A DNA stretch of 64,000 nucleotides, taken from NCBI GenBank assembly GCA_947034885.2, contig OX344756.2, positions 23,977,489-24,041,488 on the forward strand, read 5' to 3'. Numbering within the stretch: the stretch's first letter is position 1; the number at the start of each line of letters is the position of its first letter. Below are positions 1 to 10,906 of the stretch, piece after piece. The notes beneath the pieces were generated by a model. It was not told the origin of the DNA, searched no databases, and worked only from the letters and a program-made list of their open reading frames with translations. A program made the position numbers and the translations under genes. This stretch comes from Thuidium tamariscinum (Eukaryota > Streptophyta > Bryopsida > Hypnales > Thuidiaceae).

Positions 1-678
1 ATTGCAGGATTTGCAGCTTATATGTGAAGTTTGAACTCAGTGTTCCAGCCTTCTAACCGTATCTGCACTACCACTTCACGGATAAAATAGAAATGTCCTC
101 CAAACCTAGACTCCACGCAATTCATACAATTTTCATCAAGACAGCATAAATCTTCAAAGCTTACACCCCAAATTATGAACACAAAAAAATGACGCGCACC
201 CAACTGCTGTTGCACAGCAACTAGGACGACGGGCAAGACAGGCCTCATAGCTGCAAGATCTACGAGAAGTAGAACTAGCTGGATCTGTGTACTCACTGAA
301 AGCACGGCAAAGGAATTAACGTAAAGCCGAATTTCAAACAGGGATTCAAGACGTGATTGATTTGAGTGTCCCCCAATCTCGCAGGGGGACTACTCAACAG
401 GACAGTAAACGAAAAAGGTTGAGGGTGAGCTTGATCAGGTATCAAAAGATTTGTGTAAATGTTGTGTCTGTACAAGTCCAGTTCTTCATCACAAATACAA
501 GAGATCAGATTCCATGCCGGCAATAAAGAAGAGCTAATTAACCTGATTCACCGATTTCAAGGTCGTTAGTGTCTTCGACGTTTCTGTGCTTCATCCTAAT
601 CATCATCTGGTAGTGTAATTATCTTACATGCTAGCCGTTGTACCAGATAAGTCGAGGTCTGTCTCCCTCATGAATGTA
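1..678 (-). other. Downstream flank / probable 3' UTR of the C78 peptidase gene
   Basis: This stretch follows the stop codon of the C78 peptidase gene on the minus strand. It is of mixed base composition and has two short open frames (about 95 and 76 codons) with no recognisable domain or splice context. I read it as 3' UTR and downstream flank. No other gene is seen here. Confidence 0.4.
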
Positions 679-2139
679 TCAGTACATGTACCGCACGCTG
701 CTCAGTGTTTTCAGGCTCTCGAGCTCCTCCCCCTTCGCAATGCCAGGATCAATATAACACATCTGGTACTCCGCTTGATTCAACGTGTGCATTCCCCGCT
801 TGACTAGCTCCTCCCATCCCTGCTTCATCTGTAGAGCCGTGATAATGTCTCGAGTTCTCTGTGAAGGATCCAACACAATCAAGTAATCTTCCTCTTTGTT
901 GGAACCTTCCTTCTTGCACCGCTCAATGCCAACGATGGTGCGGGAGTGACCCCGGTGCTGGAAGTAGAGTGGAGAACGGTTGCTGAAATTGTTGGGTCTG
1001 TCTGAGTGCCCGACGTCGGCAGAAAAATAGTTCCATATCCAGTCAGTCATGTATTTATGATTCAGAGGAACATCTGCAGGGTTTGCACCACCGCCACCTC
1101 CAGCGCTGGAATGGAAATGTCGTTGCGCTCCTGAGATCTCCGAATAGTACCCGCTGGGAAAGCTCTTTTCTTTCCCAGTTGAAGCGTGGAGGTGGCTTGC
1201 AGCAGATATGTTGTGCTTCCGCTCCTCCACACATATGAGACAGATATTGGGGTCATCAGGACTTGGTCGAAGGAAATGCAGCTCTTCCTTCTGGTCGGGA
1301 AGAACGATGACAGAATTCTCTTCCGGAGAGGCGCCATCGGGGTCTGAAGTATGAGAGGACGGATTCTCCTCAGATGAAGAGTCGCTGTCGGCAGTGGGAT
1401 TTGGGGTATTAGGGCGGCGAGAACGAGAACCGGAGACTGTCATCTGGTTGAAAAGGCCCGAAATATCTTCCCTGTCGTCCCTGTCCCTGGGTTGGTCAAG
1501 ACGGGAACCACCGCCCTTGGAGCCGCCCACCTTGCTCACAATGTTGTCCGTCCCTCGCTTGCTGCCCGCAGTGCGAAAGTCTACGACGCGGGCTCGCACG
1601 CCGAAGGAGCGGAGTAAAGCGGCGCACTCTGTTGTTCCAATCCATTTGTGCGTCCCAGAGATTTTCCAGTCGAAGTAGTCTGCGCCCAAGACGTCAAATC
1701 CCTTTAGCCACGCGATTTCTAGCCATTGTTGCATCGCAGGAATGTCCGGGACGAATCCTGCTCCGCCGAAGAGCGCTTCCTTGCACTCGGTATTCTGGGC
1801 AATGATATAGGAGCTCAGCATCTGGATGTTCCGCCACCCGCAGCCCCAGCCGAGATCTTCCTCAAACCTGCTCTCGAAGTGTTCAATGTAGCCCGAGAGT
1901 GAAACAATGGAGGATCGTCCCCGGTGACCTGTTTCCAAGCATGCCTTCAGCAGTGCCATCAAGGATAAGCCTGCAGGCATAAAACGAAACTCCCGAATTT
2001 GTCTCAGGATTAAGCTCCTCGTGACATCTTCCAAGTTCAACCTCTGTAATGCCGCCTTGTTGTGATTGCCGTTGCTTTTACCTGTTCCCCTTCCCTGCTG
2101 CTCACTTGAACCATCTGCAGCGCCGAGACCACTCTCCAT
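679..2139 (-). CDS. ZUFSP/ZUP1-like C78 family cysteine peptidase (deubiquitinase/UFM1-protease fold)
   Basis: The 486-residue product belongs to peptidase family C78, whose ZUFSP/ZUP1 branch cleaves K63-linked ubiquitin chains and whose UFSP branch cleaves UFM1. The catalytic cysteine lies in GWGCGWRN at about residue 100. GHSRTIVG supplies the histidine (about 398) and VLDPSQ the aspartate (about 424), giving the Cys-His-Asp order of ZUFSP. The segment around DYFDWKISGTHKW is also typical. A low-complexity Ser/Asp/Arg-rich linker of roughly 100 residues separates the cysteine half from the His/Asp half. The open frame runs upstream to 2193, but only through a TTG and then an in-frame TAG, so the ATG at 2139 is the first usable start unless an upstream coding exon is joined near 2230. 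I saw no N-terminal zinc fingers, which are usual in ZUFSP; these may be absent or on an unseen exon. The coding part is a single exon. Confidence 0.85.
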   Translation of the reverse strand: MESGLGAADGSSEQQGRGTGKSNGNHNKAALQRLNLEDVTRSLILRQIREFRFMPAGLSLMALLKACLETGHRGRSSIVSLSGYIEHFESRFEEDLGWGCGWRNIQMLSSYIIAQNTECKEALFGGAGFVPDIPAMQQWLEIAWLKGFDVLGADYFDWKISGTHKWIGTTECAALLRSFGVRARVVDFRTAGSKRGTDNIVSKVGGSKGGGSRLDQPRDRDDREDISGLFNQMTVSGSRSRRPNTPNPTADSDSSSEENPSSHTSDPDGASPEENSVIVLPDQKEELHFLRPSPDDPNICLICVEERKHNISAASHLHASTGKEKSFPSGYYSEISGAQRHFHSSAGGGGGANPADVPLNHKYMTDWIWNYFSADVGHSDRPNNFSNRSPLYFQHRGHSRTIVGIERCKKEGSNKEEDYLIVLDPSQRTRDIITALQMKQGWEELVKRGMHTLNQAEYQMCYIDPGIAKGEELESLKTLSSVRYMY

Positions 2140-2193
2140 TCCCCCTTTTTCCTCCGAAGGCTGTACACCTGGATTCGCAGTGCACACACCCAA

Positions 2194-3667
2194 GCCCTTC
2201 TCTTTAGAGATGCGATGAAGACTGTTCTATGTGATCAGCGGATAGTATCAGTTGCGTAAGACGGTCGAAGCACTTCTGGAATCAAACTTCTGAAATGAAA
2301 GAGAAACCTTGTACACTAACAGTTTCAGGAGAGCATACACGAGAGTGATGAATGTGCTACCGGAATTCGCCTCAGTACACCGTCCTGGCCAGTGCTCGGT
2401 ACTCTTGCACAGAGAATTTTGTGTAACCTTCCCTTTGAGGTTTGATGTAATGTGTTGATCTCGGTCGCGGGACTCTTCCTGTATTGGAGACATTATTCTC
2501 CCAACCACACCTCAACATAACGTGCCTCAAGCTCTAATCTGCAAAGATAATTTCATGAACCAAGACAAAGAAAAGAATTCCTCCTTGACGCTACCAATTG
2601 CTGGATCTCAAGATTGATATCATTTCCTTCTCGATTGGTTCAATAACAATTAGTCCTCCAGCCGCTTTCCAATCCCCTCAGCCTTGATTCCCTGTATCAA
2701 ATGAGCCAGAATCAATATGATACTGACGTTCACAGACATAAAACCCAAGTCATAAAACAGACCAGAAGAAAAATGGGATTGACTTCTACGAATTTGCAGG
2801 ATTTCAGGATACAAGTCGTCACACAAGCTCCCAACCAATGCACACAAAAGAGGTCAGTTTCACCTTCGAATCCAACTAATCAACGGGTGGATCACGCTAG
2901 GGAGTCTTATTTCTACACTCCTCCTTCCTCCTCACCATTTCGATTAAGAGGGGAAAGAAAAGAGAGAAAAGACGGTTCCAAATTTATTTACTGCAACCAC
3001 AATCCCCATCCTCTCCACGCCACAGGCTAAAGTACTTCACTAAACTTCTCCGTCCTCGACCAATTCAAAACAAGTCAACCAACAGGCTACTCGTCGGAAC
3101 AAGCTTAACACCCGTACCGATCGAAATCACCAAGCACAGCCTCCCCAACGCACCATTTCTTTACTATAAATAGAATCACAACTCAGAGCAAGCGGCGCAA
3201 CAATTTAAAAAACGATATACTCTAAGAACAGTACCCCACACAGCCATAACCAAACACCAATAACCCAAAACCCTAGAACCCCGAGCTAAATCCCACACCG
3301 CCAATCCTCCCTGCCACGCACCACAAGAACAAAACGGCGACTTGGGAGGAAACAAAATCACACCCACTCTCATTGCACACTTCCCTCCCATCGCACGCAC
3401 ACACAGCCCCATGCAGTTACAGATCAGAACACGGCGCAAAACCCAAATTTCATTCCACTACACGAGTTTCCACAGTCTCAAAACCTCACAGCAGAAAACT
3501 GCGCACCACCCACTGTGAAAACGTTTCGCAACAGAAGCGCCCGAGCCTCCCCGCGCAGAAGAAACCCAACCGAAATGACTCGAGAGGCGAGTACAGGAAC
3601 ACTGTGAGCTTGATTTTGAGGACGTCCGAAGGGGCGAGAAGACGGAATTGCGAGTGGAATGGAGAGT
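2194..3667 (-). other. Probable 5' leader intron of the C78 peptidase gene
   Basis: This region lies between a GTGAGT donor at 3673 and an AG acceptor near 2228 on the minus strand. It contains only short open frames with no recognisable domain, including a 65-codon frame at 2650-2847 with a hydrophobic stretch that I judge to be chance. I saw no C2H2 zinc-finger exon. Confidence 0.4.
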
Positions 3668-3809
3668 ACTCACGAGGAGGAAGGAGGTGGAGGCGAATTT
3701 TGAAGGCGAAGCCAAAGTTGTCCAGGCGGATCGTTGGAAAGAGCTCCGGAGGGGAACGAGCAATGCGGGCTGTTGGTGCAGCTGCAGAGGGGGGACAGGC
3801 TCCTTTATA
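3668..3809 (-). promoter_or_regulatory. TATA box, leader exon and leader-intron donor of the C78 peptidase gene
   Basis: On the minus strand TATAAAGG lies at 3809-3802. About 30 bases downstream a pyrimidine-rich leader begins (roughly 3775 to 3674), ending at a consensus donor, CTC|GTGAGT, whose intron starts at 3673. A possible acceptor, ATAGAACAG, lies just upstream of the big coding exon near 2228. This fits a plant gene with a 5' UTR intron of about 1.4 kb. The exact transcription start is inferred. Confidence 0.5.
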
Positions 3810-3985
3810 CTAAGGGCTAATGCGCATCCCCACCAGACGAACCGGCATGCGAGCAAGGTGCGGCCCGCGACTGCAGCTTGGCACTCGGACTGGCATCCAC
3901 GCGGCTCGCGCTTCTGAACTTAGGCTGACGAAAAAGGAGAAGCGGACGTTTCATAAAGTGGGGATGGACGACTTTCAAAGCAATA

Positions 3986-4372
3986 CAGTGGAAACACCCA
4001 AAACCGTCCAAATAAGGAATTCAGCATGGTTGGAGGCATCTTTTTCTGAAAATGATATTTTTCTAGTATTAGCAAGTGAAAATCATGAATATTTCAAAAA
4101 AAAATTAATTTTTTTGGAACCAATATGTAGTTTTTATAAATTTTTAAAGTGTTGGCTCCCTAGACCACTGGAACCGTCCTATAGGTGTACCCTAAACTAA
4201 ACTCCGCTGGAATCAGCTGTCAGTGAATGAAAATTATACATGTGTCTTACAATTGCGTCAGCAAATTATAATTAAACATTTGTTGGACACTTTTATGAAT
4301 GCTTATGGACAGATTTAGTAACACTCTAGGGTCCAGGAATAGGTACTGGGACGAAAATGGGTGTTTCTCTCT
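3986..4372. mobile_element. TA-flanked short inverted-repeat element, copy 1 (ACACCC family)
   Basis: The element is flanked by TA (3984-3985 and 4373-4374). Its left end, GTGGAAACACCC followed by a CCGTCC block, is an imperfect inverted match of its right end, GGGTGTTTCTCTCT preceded by GGGACG. The interior is AT-rich and has no meaningful ORF. A second copy in the same orientation lies only 47 bp downstream at 4420-4804. It resembles a non-autonomous Tc1/mariner-type MITE (TA duplication), but the superfamily is inferred. Confidence 0.6.
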
Positions 4373-4419
4373 TAGGTTCAAAAAATTAGAGCATTGTTTG
4401 ACAAAATACTTTGGTCATA

Positions 4420-4804
4420 CGGTGGAAATATCCAAAACCGTCCAAATAAGGAATTCAGCATAGGTAAAGGCTTCTTTTTCTAAAAATGATATTCTTTTAG
4501 TATTAGCGAGTGAAAATCATGAATATTCAAAAAAAATTAAATTTTTTGGAATTAGTATATAATTTCTATGAATTTTCAAAGTGTTGGCTCCTTAGACCAC
4601 TGGAACTGTCCTATAGGTGCACCCCTAAACCAAACTCTACTGAAATCAACTGTCAGTGAATGAAAATTATACAAGTGTCTTACAACTGTGCTAGCAAATT
4701 AGAATTAAACATTTGTCGGATACTTTAATGATGCTTATAGACAGATTTAGTAATATTCTAGGATCCAAGAATAGGTACAAGGACGGAAATGGGTGTTCCT
4801 CCTT
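4420..4804. mobile_element. TA-flanked short inverted-repeat element, copy 2 (ACACCC family)
   Basis: This is a direct near-copy of the element at 3986-4372, with the same order of landmarks (AACCGTCCAAATAAGGAATT, AGTGTTGGCTCC, CAGTGAATGAAAATTATACA). It is flanked by TA (4418-4419 and 4805-4806), and its right end reads GGACGGAAATGGGTGTTCCT. The two copies differ by scattered substitutions and small indels, so they are not a recent duplication. Confidence 0.6.
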
Positions 4805-4867
4805 TAGTTCTCATCTTTTTTTGAATCTTGTCTTTTGGCAACCTTTCGAAGAATTTTAGGTATAGCT

Positions 4868-5216
4868 TTAACCCTTAAACAACACAGGCATTGTTTTCTG
4901 GTTGATAAAGGACTCCAGAACAGGCTACCGAACGGGAAAACGAAGCTTTTCATCCAATTTTTTCTTGGTATCAAACCTAAGACTGTATGCCATGATGTAG
5001 TACAGAAATTAGCTTGCATTAATGTACTAATAATTTTACAGAAGACTAGATTCTTTTAGCATATCATGAAGGTTCCATTATCCAACTCAAAATTTGAATT
5101 GCTAGCTGAATTCTATGTCCAAAAATAGCAGTTTTTACCTTCAATCTTTAGTCTAGAGGTCTCTGTTCACAGCCCGCTGTTCCCCCACGGTGACTCACCC
5201 GCCGTTTAGGGGTTAA
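4868..5216. mobile_element. TTAA-flanked piggyBac-like MITE, element 1
   Basis: The coordinates include the TTAA at each end. The left end reads TTAA-CCCTTAAACAACAC. The right end, read on the other strand, is TTAA-CCCCTAAACGGCGG. A TTAA target with termini starting CCC is the hallmark of the piggyBac superfamily (established knowledge). This 349-bp copy codes for nothing, so it would be non-autonomous. Confidence 0.5.
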
Positions 5217-5263
5217 AGATGGGGAAATAAATAAATAATTTGTCCAATTTTAGATGGAGCTAC

Positions 5264-5506
5264 TTAACCCCTAAGCATCACAAACCAAACTACTCTGAAG
5301 ATAGGACCATTCTAAAAACAACAACATAATTTGAATTGATTATTGCATTCCTCACCATATAGTTTTATAGCCAACAACCTCATCAATCTAGACTCATTTC
5401 TCTTGAGGAAATCCCCCGTACGGATGCAAACATTATAAGGTTTGATGAACCTAGTCTCTTAGAATCAAAGGTCTAAAAAACATCCCTGGTGCCGTTCACG
5501 GGTTAA
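5264..5506. mobile_element. TTAA-flanked piggyBac-like MITE, element 2
   Basis: The left end is TTAA-CCCCTAAGCATCAC and the right end (reverse complement) is TTAA-CCCGTGAACGGCAC. It is 243 bp long, AT-rich and non-coding, and lies 47 bp from element 1 with the same terminal pattern. The inverted repeats match imperfectly, so boundaries rest on the family pattern rather than on this copy alone. Confidence 0.45.
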
Positions 5507-5516
5507 ACCAATTTCA

Positions 5517-7832
5517 ATGGAAGATAATGATTGTATCATTAGGTATTTTTTGAGGGATTAAAAGATTGTTTCAAGCTTGTTCTCAATGCTATGAACAGTC
5601 AGAATAAAAAATAAAAAATAATAAAAAATAATTAAATTTTTTTATATTATTATCTGACGTGGCAGTCTCTTGGCCACATCAAATTGCATATGTGGCAGTT
5701 TCCACATTGTTCCTACAACGTTCCCACAGTCAGGAATTCAGAGTCTTCTAAATTGCAAAAAGAACATCTGATGATTTTGTCTTTATGATATTTTTTACTT
5801 TTGTGCGCAAGAAAATAAAAAATTCATAGATCATTATAAATTGTAATTTGGTTATTTGTACTCTTTCTTGCGGATCTTTTTTTGAGCTATAAAAATGAGT
5901 CTTTCTTTGAATTTAGGACCAATAGAGGAAATGAAGGTTATCAAGTCTCCAATTTGAAATTTTAAAGGTTTTTTAACCCCTATTTTTCATTGCAATTTGA
6001 ACTTTGGACCTAATACAACTATATGGAATGCTAATCAAGTTCTAGTTTTAGAATGATAGGATAATTGTTTTTGCACCAAGGTGTTAATGATATACATCTA
6101 TAGGAAAACTTTCATATTCATTAAAATGATTTTGATTTTGATATGAATTCCTTTCGTTTTTAATTCAAAAACTCAGAATAATTTCAAAGTTTCACAAAAG
6201 AATTTGAAATTTTTATAACTTATAGAAGACATGTGACTATATTATGAAATAAATATAAAATACTTCATTTATATATAGTTGCAAAATAGGAATAAAGAGA
6301 GAAAAGAACTTCGAGTTTTGAAAAAGTGATTATACACTTGTTCTTCCAAGGTCAAGGTATGTGCACCTATAATTGCCACTAATCAATGAAGCATAGTTCT
6401 TATGAGAAAAAATTTATTTTCATTGCATGGTGTTGGCAACTAAAAGGAAATTTCAATCTCCTATTGCATGCATTGTTTAAATACCATGCGAATTAATTTT
6501 GTAATTTTATTTATAATATTTATATTTGAGAAGTTTATCTAGATTGAACCTAGATTGAAATATAAATCTTTAGTTGGCATAAGTATCAATAGGCACCAAA
6601 ATCATTGCAAGTTTTTGTTTTTGTAAATTGGTGTATTTTTGTATTTGCAATGATTCTTCTTTTATCAAGTGAACACCAATAATCTATTTATTTTTAAAAT
6701 AAAAATTAATATCTCTTCTTTGCAATACAATCATTGACAATTGTATGCAACAACCTAAAGCCCTAATTTCATAGTTGACTATTAGAGATGTATCCTAAAT
6801 CAAGATGAGGTTCTACTAAGCTCTTGTATTATGATTGCATATCATATTCTATCAACAATATTTAGGTTTTAGTATTGCATTTGGCTCCAAAATCAATAAT
6901 TTTATAAATTTTGCATTTTGATGATCATAGATGTATATACTTTACAAACAAAGATTTAAATTTAAGTTTCTACTAATTTGGTAAAACATCAAACTCAACC
7001 AACCTACAATGGTTTGCATTAGAGGTCTATGAGAGTGAGCCAAGTTGGTATCACCTCCAAAATAAAATATTATTGCAAAATTCCATTTTCATCAAAATAG
7101 TCAATGGACAATCATAACATTTTCATTTAAAAAAATTTAATATAGTGAATTCATTGTGAAAAACTCCTATGACTTTAAAAAAAAACCATACATGAAAAAT
7201 TGATGGAATTCATGTATCATTCAATCATTATCAATTATTTTTTTCAAAAAAATGTAGAAGGGCCGGGGTGCATGTGTTACTTTGCCATAGAACATACCAA
7301 CCCCCATCCTATATTTGTATCTCTCTACCATTGCCTATAAAGGATATGGGATATATTAAATCTATTTGTTGTATGTAAATCTATTTTGTTTGTATATATC
7401 TTTTTATGTATCCAATATGTATCCATTCATATTCCACTCACTATTTATATTTAGTGACTATACCCATACACATATTATCTATCCTATTTCAAATCCTATG
7501 GCATAGACAACCAAGACTGTTTCCCATATCAACAATCAACAACAATGGTTTACTTTTCTAATTGAAGATTAATGGCATTGGAGAGAAAAGATTGAGGGTA
7601 AAAGAAAAAAAATTAAATCAAAGGTTATTGATTTTTCCAAAGGAGGGAGGGGAGAGAAATCAAAACAAGAATAAATGCTTGCATCCTTTAACCTCATTGT
7701 CATTGTCATTGTATAACTTTAGAAAACCAAACTCATTTGTAGTAATAGGACAAATCATCAATGTTTTGTAACTAACAATTGGAATTGGAATGATTAAGTT
7801 ATTTAAAGGAAGCAACCCACTTCTAACCACAC
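5517..7832. other. AT-rich intergenic DNA without a recognisable gene
   Basis: This stretch is strongly AT-rich with homopolymer runs and only short chance ORFs. It contains one copy of the dispersed repeat (5655-5752, listed separately). Nothing else is recognised. Confidence 0.5.
5655..5752 (-). repeat. Dispersed repeat with GACTGCCACGTCAGAT motif, copy 1
   Basis: On the minus strand it runs from AGAAGACTC through GATGTGGCCAAGAGACTGCC to CACGTCAGATAATA and then into an AT-rich tail. Related copies in the same order lie at 34258-34357 (minus), 35772-35880 (plus) and 62762-62858 (plus). The class is unknown. An oriented AT-rich tail would suit a SINE, a LINE 3' end or an LTR fragment. Confidence 0.55.
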
Positions 7833-8079
7833 TTAACCCTTGAATGCCACAGGGGACGTTTTTTGGATGTTGAGGACTTAGATATGGTGTTAACCAAATG
7901 TTATAATCTCAATATCCCCATGGTGGATTTTCTTAGAAGTTGTACAATCACATTCATCAACTAATTGATTTCAAAATCCAACAATGAAGTCCTCAGTAAT
8001 CAAGGGAATTTTTAATTATTCCATTTTTCTTATCAAGCTTTTCACTTTTTGGTATTCTTCCTATGCCGTTTAGGGTTAA
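7833..8079. mobile_element. TTAA-flanked piggyBac-like MITE, element 3
   Basis: The left end is TTAA-CCCTTGAATGCCAC and the right end (reverse complement) is TTAA-CCCTAAACGGCAT. It is 247 bp and non-coding. This is the same terminal pattern as the elements at 4868, 5264 and 49339. Confidence 0.5.
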
Positions 8080-8967
8080 GCAATTGAGCATACTTGGAGT
8101 GCAAATCTGTTGAGGGGGAAAACTTCCCTTTGTATGCAAAGAAATTTGAAAAGGATTTTATATATTTTTTAAATTATATTTTCCAAAACAAAATTTTCTA
8201 GGTGAAGATATCATGAATACTTAGGTGAACATCATGAATTCTCTAAGTAAAGATTTTGTTCATCCCACACTCGTCATATACGTCATTCTATTTCTAACCA
8301 AGAGATTGGTTGTAAAATCAAGAGTGCTTCATTACTATGATATTGTGATAGAAATATTGTAGCACCACTCAAGAGTGCTTCATTGTCATTGTCATGTGCG
8401 ACATTACCAAGTAGGAATACTATTTCCAATTGTAATGCATAAGAATGAATAAAAAAATAGACCACCCTAAACTACTCTACCAAAATGAGGGGTAATCAAG
8501 AATGGATTGCCTCCCATAAGGTAAATCATCCCATTAAAGACCAAATGGGAGTAGACTCATTGTGGGTCAAATTGTACTGGTGGTGTCCATTTAAGAACTT
8601 GAATGTAAACCACTACTACAGTCTGACCCGCAATGAGTTTGCCACCATTTATTTTGTAATGGGTATTAGGAAAATTTCCAACCCTGGAAGAAGCCGTTAT
8701 TTTTGCCCCCCTCTGGTGCAACTACAAAAGAAATTCAAAATTCAAAATTATTTTTTATTTTTTAAAATTCAGGATCTGATGTGTCACTACATGCCATGTC
8801 AGTGCCACATTAGATCAACAATTTTCAATGTTTATTCATTTTAAATAATTTTTCTTAAAAAAATAATTTTTTTATTTTTAAAGGTTTATTTTTTATTTTT
8901 TTGTAATATCACCTCAGGGGGGCCAAAAATGATCCATTAAAGGCTCCTTCCAGACAGGTTTTTTTAA
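8080..8967. other. AT-rich intergenic DNA without a recognisable gene
   Basis: No gene is recognised. The 119-codon frame at 8485-8844 has no domain and ends in low-complexity AT sequence. A short piece near 8775-8817 resembles part of the dispersed CACGTCAGAT repeat. Confidence 0.4.
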
Positions 8968-9270
8968 AGGCAATTGAATGCCCAATTTCCTTGAAACGAA
9001 AAAGGGCAACTTCAAGCTTATAGAAAAAAATGAGGGTAAATGTGAAAAAAATGCCACATAGAAATAATCATCTTCTTTATCGTTGCCAACATGCTTCTAA
9101 ACCTCATTTCATTTATCATGCAAAGCCAAAATTACATATTCAAAATTGTATATTCAAAATGCATCCTCCTTCAATTAAAGCCCCTAAGTTAAGGAGCCAA
9201 TCAACTTAAAACCTTCTTGAAAGGAAGGCCACATCACCAATTCACCATTTGTCCAAAAACCCAAAAAAAA
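8968..9270 (+). repeat. Direct repeat of about 300 bp, copy A
   Basis: This block (landmarks GGGCAACTTCAAGC, AATGAGGGTAAATGTGA, AACCTTCTTGAAAGGAAGGC, CACCATTTGTCCAAAAACC) recurs in the same order and orientation at about 10053-10352. The copies differ by many small substitutions and indels. Neither codes for protein. Confidence 0.65.
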
Positions 9271-9537
9271 AACCTTGCTTCCAGGACTAAGATTTTTCCT
9301 AATGATAGTTTACCTTATATCCTAAAACATTTAAAGTATGGATGACTGACACCATATGAATAAATCATAAATTTTCAAGTGAGAGTGGCGAAAATTGCAA
9401 GATGTTAAATCAGTCCCACGCAATGGCTCCAGAAAGGTAAAACGTGGCTCTAGCAAGGTAAAATTTCAGCATTTACCCTGTGGTAAACTCAGGGACTTTG
9501 TAGGACTGATTTGACATTGCGCGTGAAAATTCATGTA

Positions 9538-9809
9538 AGGTAGGTACACCCAAAATGGCACCTGACCTTAAAGCGCTCTGTACAACGTGCATAGATTTTC
9601 AAAATCAGTCATGTACCCAGACTGTAGATGGCGCTTTCAGAAACACACTTTGACTGTTAATAACTTTTGCATACGGTATCCAAATCCACTGTTCTTTGGT
9701 GCGTTGGAACATGCTTTCACTCACCAACAAGACTGTAAAAAAATTTGAACAACATAATAACAGGAACTAGGCACAGTAGAGAAACTGGCGCTTTTGGGTG
9801 TACCTACCT
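9538..9809. mobile_element. TA-flanked MITE with 18-bp inverted repeats (GTACACCC family)
   Basis: The left terminus, AGGTAGGTACACCCAAAA, matches the inverted right terminus almost perfectly (AGGTAGGTACACCCAAAAG read from 9809). TA dinucleotides flank both sides (9536-9537, 9810-9811). It is 272 bp and non-coding. It sits between the two copies of the 300-bp direct repeat. Confidence 0.7.
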
Positions 9810-10052
9810 TACCCTAAATCCATCTCTTCATGAATCAGAGCTGTACTGTACATTTGAGATCACAAGTAATCTGTGGAGGTCGGTTATGAAAAGAGGTCAC
9901 AACTCACAAGTAGTTGCAGGTAAGCCTTAGCTTCAGTTCAGTCACTTGTGTGGAGAAGGCTCTGGAGTCTGGATTATGCCAAAAATCATGTGAAATGTGA
10001 TTGATTGATTGATTTAGACAGAGTAGACAGTGTGGATGCAGGGTTTTTTAGG

Positions 10053-10352
10053 TAATTAAATGCCCACTTTCCTAAAACTAATGGGCAACTTCAAGCCTAT
10101 AGACAAAAATGAGGGTAAATGTGACAAAAAATGCCAAACTATAATTATAGCCCTCTTTAATTACCGTTGCCAATATGTTTCTAAAACCTCATTTCATCTC
10201 TCATGCAAAGTCAAAATTGCATTCAAAAATTACATATTCAAATTGTATATTCAAACTTGGCCTCCTTCAATTAAAGCCGCCTACATTAAGGAGCTAGTCA
10301 ATTGAAAACCTTCTTGAAAGGAAGGCCACATCACCATTTGTCCAAAAACCAA
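10053..10352 (+). repeat. Direct repeat of about 300 bp, copy B
   Basis: Second copy of the block at 8968-9270, about 1.08 kb downstream in the same orientation. Shared landmarks include GGGCAACTTCAAGC and AACCTTCTTGAAAGGAAGGC. No coding capacity. Confidence 0.65.
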
Positions 10353-10383
10353 AAAAACACCCTTGTGTGGGGGTGTTGAGTTA

Positions 10384-10699
10384 AGGTAGAAGGCTCTTAA
10401 ATGGAGTGGGTTCTAAAATGGTGCCCTATCTTAAATGTACAGTACTTGTACATGTTGCTTTTTCATAGCCTTCAGCAATGTATTGACAGTGTAGAGCACC
10501 ATTTTAGAGCCCTATGTCCTTTCAACTTCAAAATTTGATAACTAATTCAAAAAAGCTCATAAAAATATGAAACGACTTGGATTAAATGTCAATTCTACTT
10601 CTCTTTCAAGGAAAATTTACTGAAAAATATTTCTAAAAGTTTTGCCTCCCTGAAATTCTGTTTCAGCCCTTAGATGGTCCGTTATAGGACCTCTTACCT
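10384..10699. mobile_element. TA-flanked MITE (GGCTC family), element 1
   Basis: The left terminus is AGGTAGAAGGCTCTTAAATG and the right terminus (reverse complement) is AGGTAAGAGGTCCTATAACG, both bordered by TA (10382-10383, 10700-10701). It is 316 bp and non-coding. The outer AGGTA(G) is shared with the other TA-flanked elements in the window. Confidence 0.5.
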
Positions 10700-10906
10700 T
10701 ACGGCTTGTGACTGACATTTTGCTCGTCCTTCCCAAGTACTGAAAAGATGCTCCCCCCCCAGGCACATACAAGTGGCCCCCCCGCGGGGTTGATGTCCTC
10801 GGTCCTTACCCCAATTGGGTATTTGGGTGGGTACTTTTACTGGTTTTCATCAAAGGACAATACGGAACACAACCAGAATTCCGAAAGAACATCTCACACA
10901 GACATA

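Noticed and set aside
2650..2847. 65-codon minus-strand frame with a hydrophobic stretch
   Set aside because: It lies in the presumed leader intron of the C78 gene, with no recognised family and no supporting splice signals.
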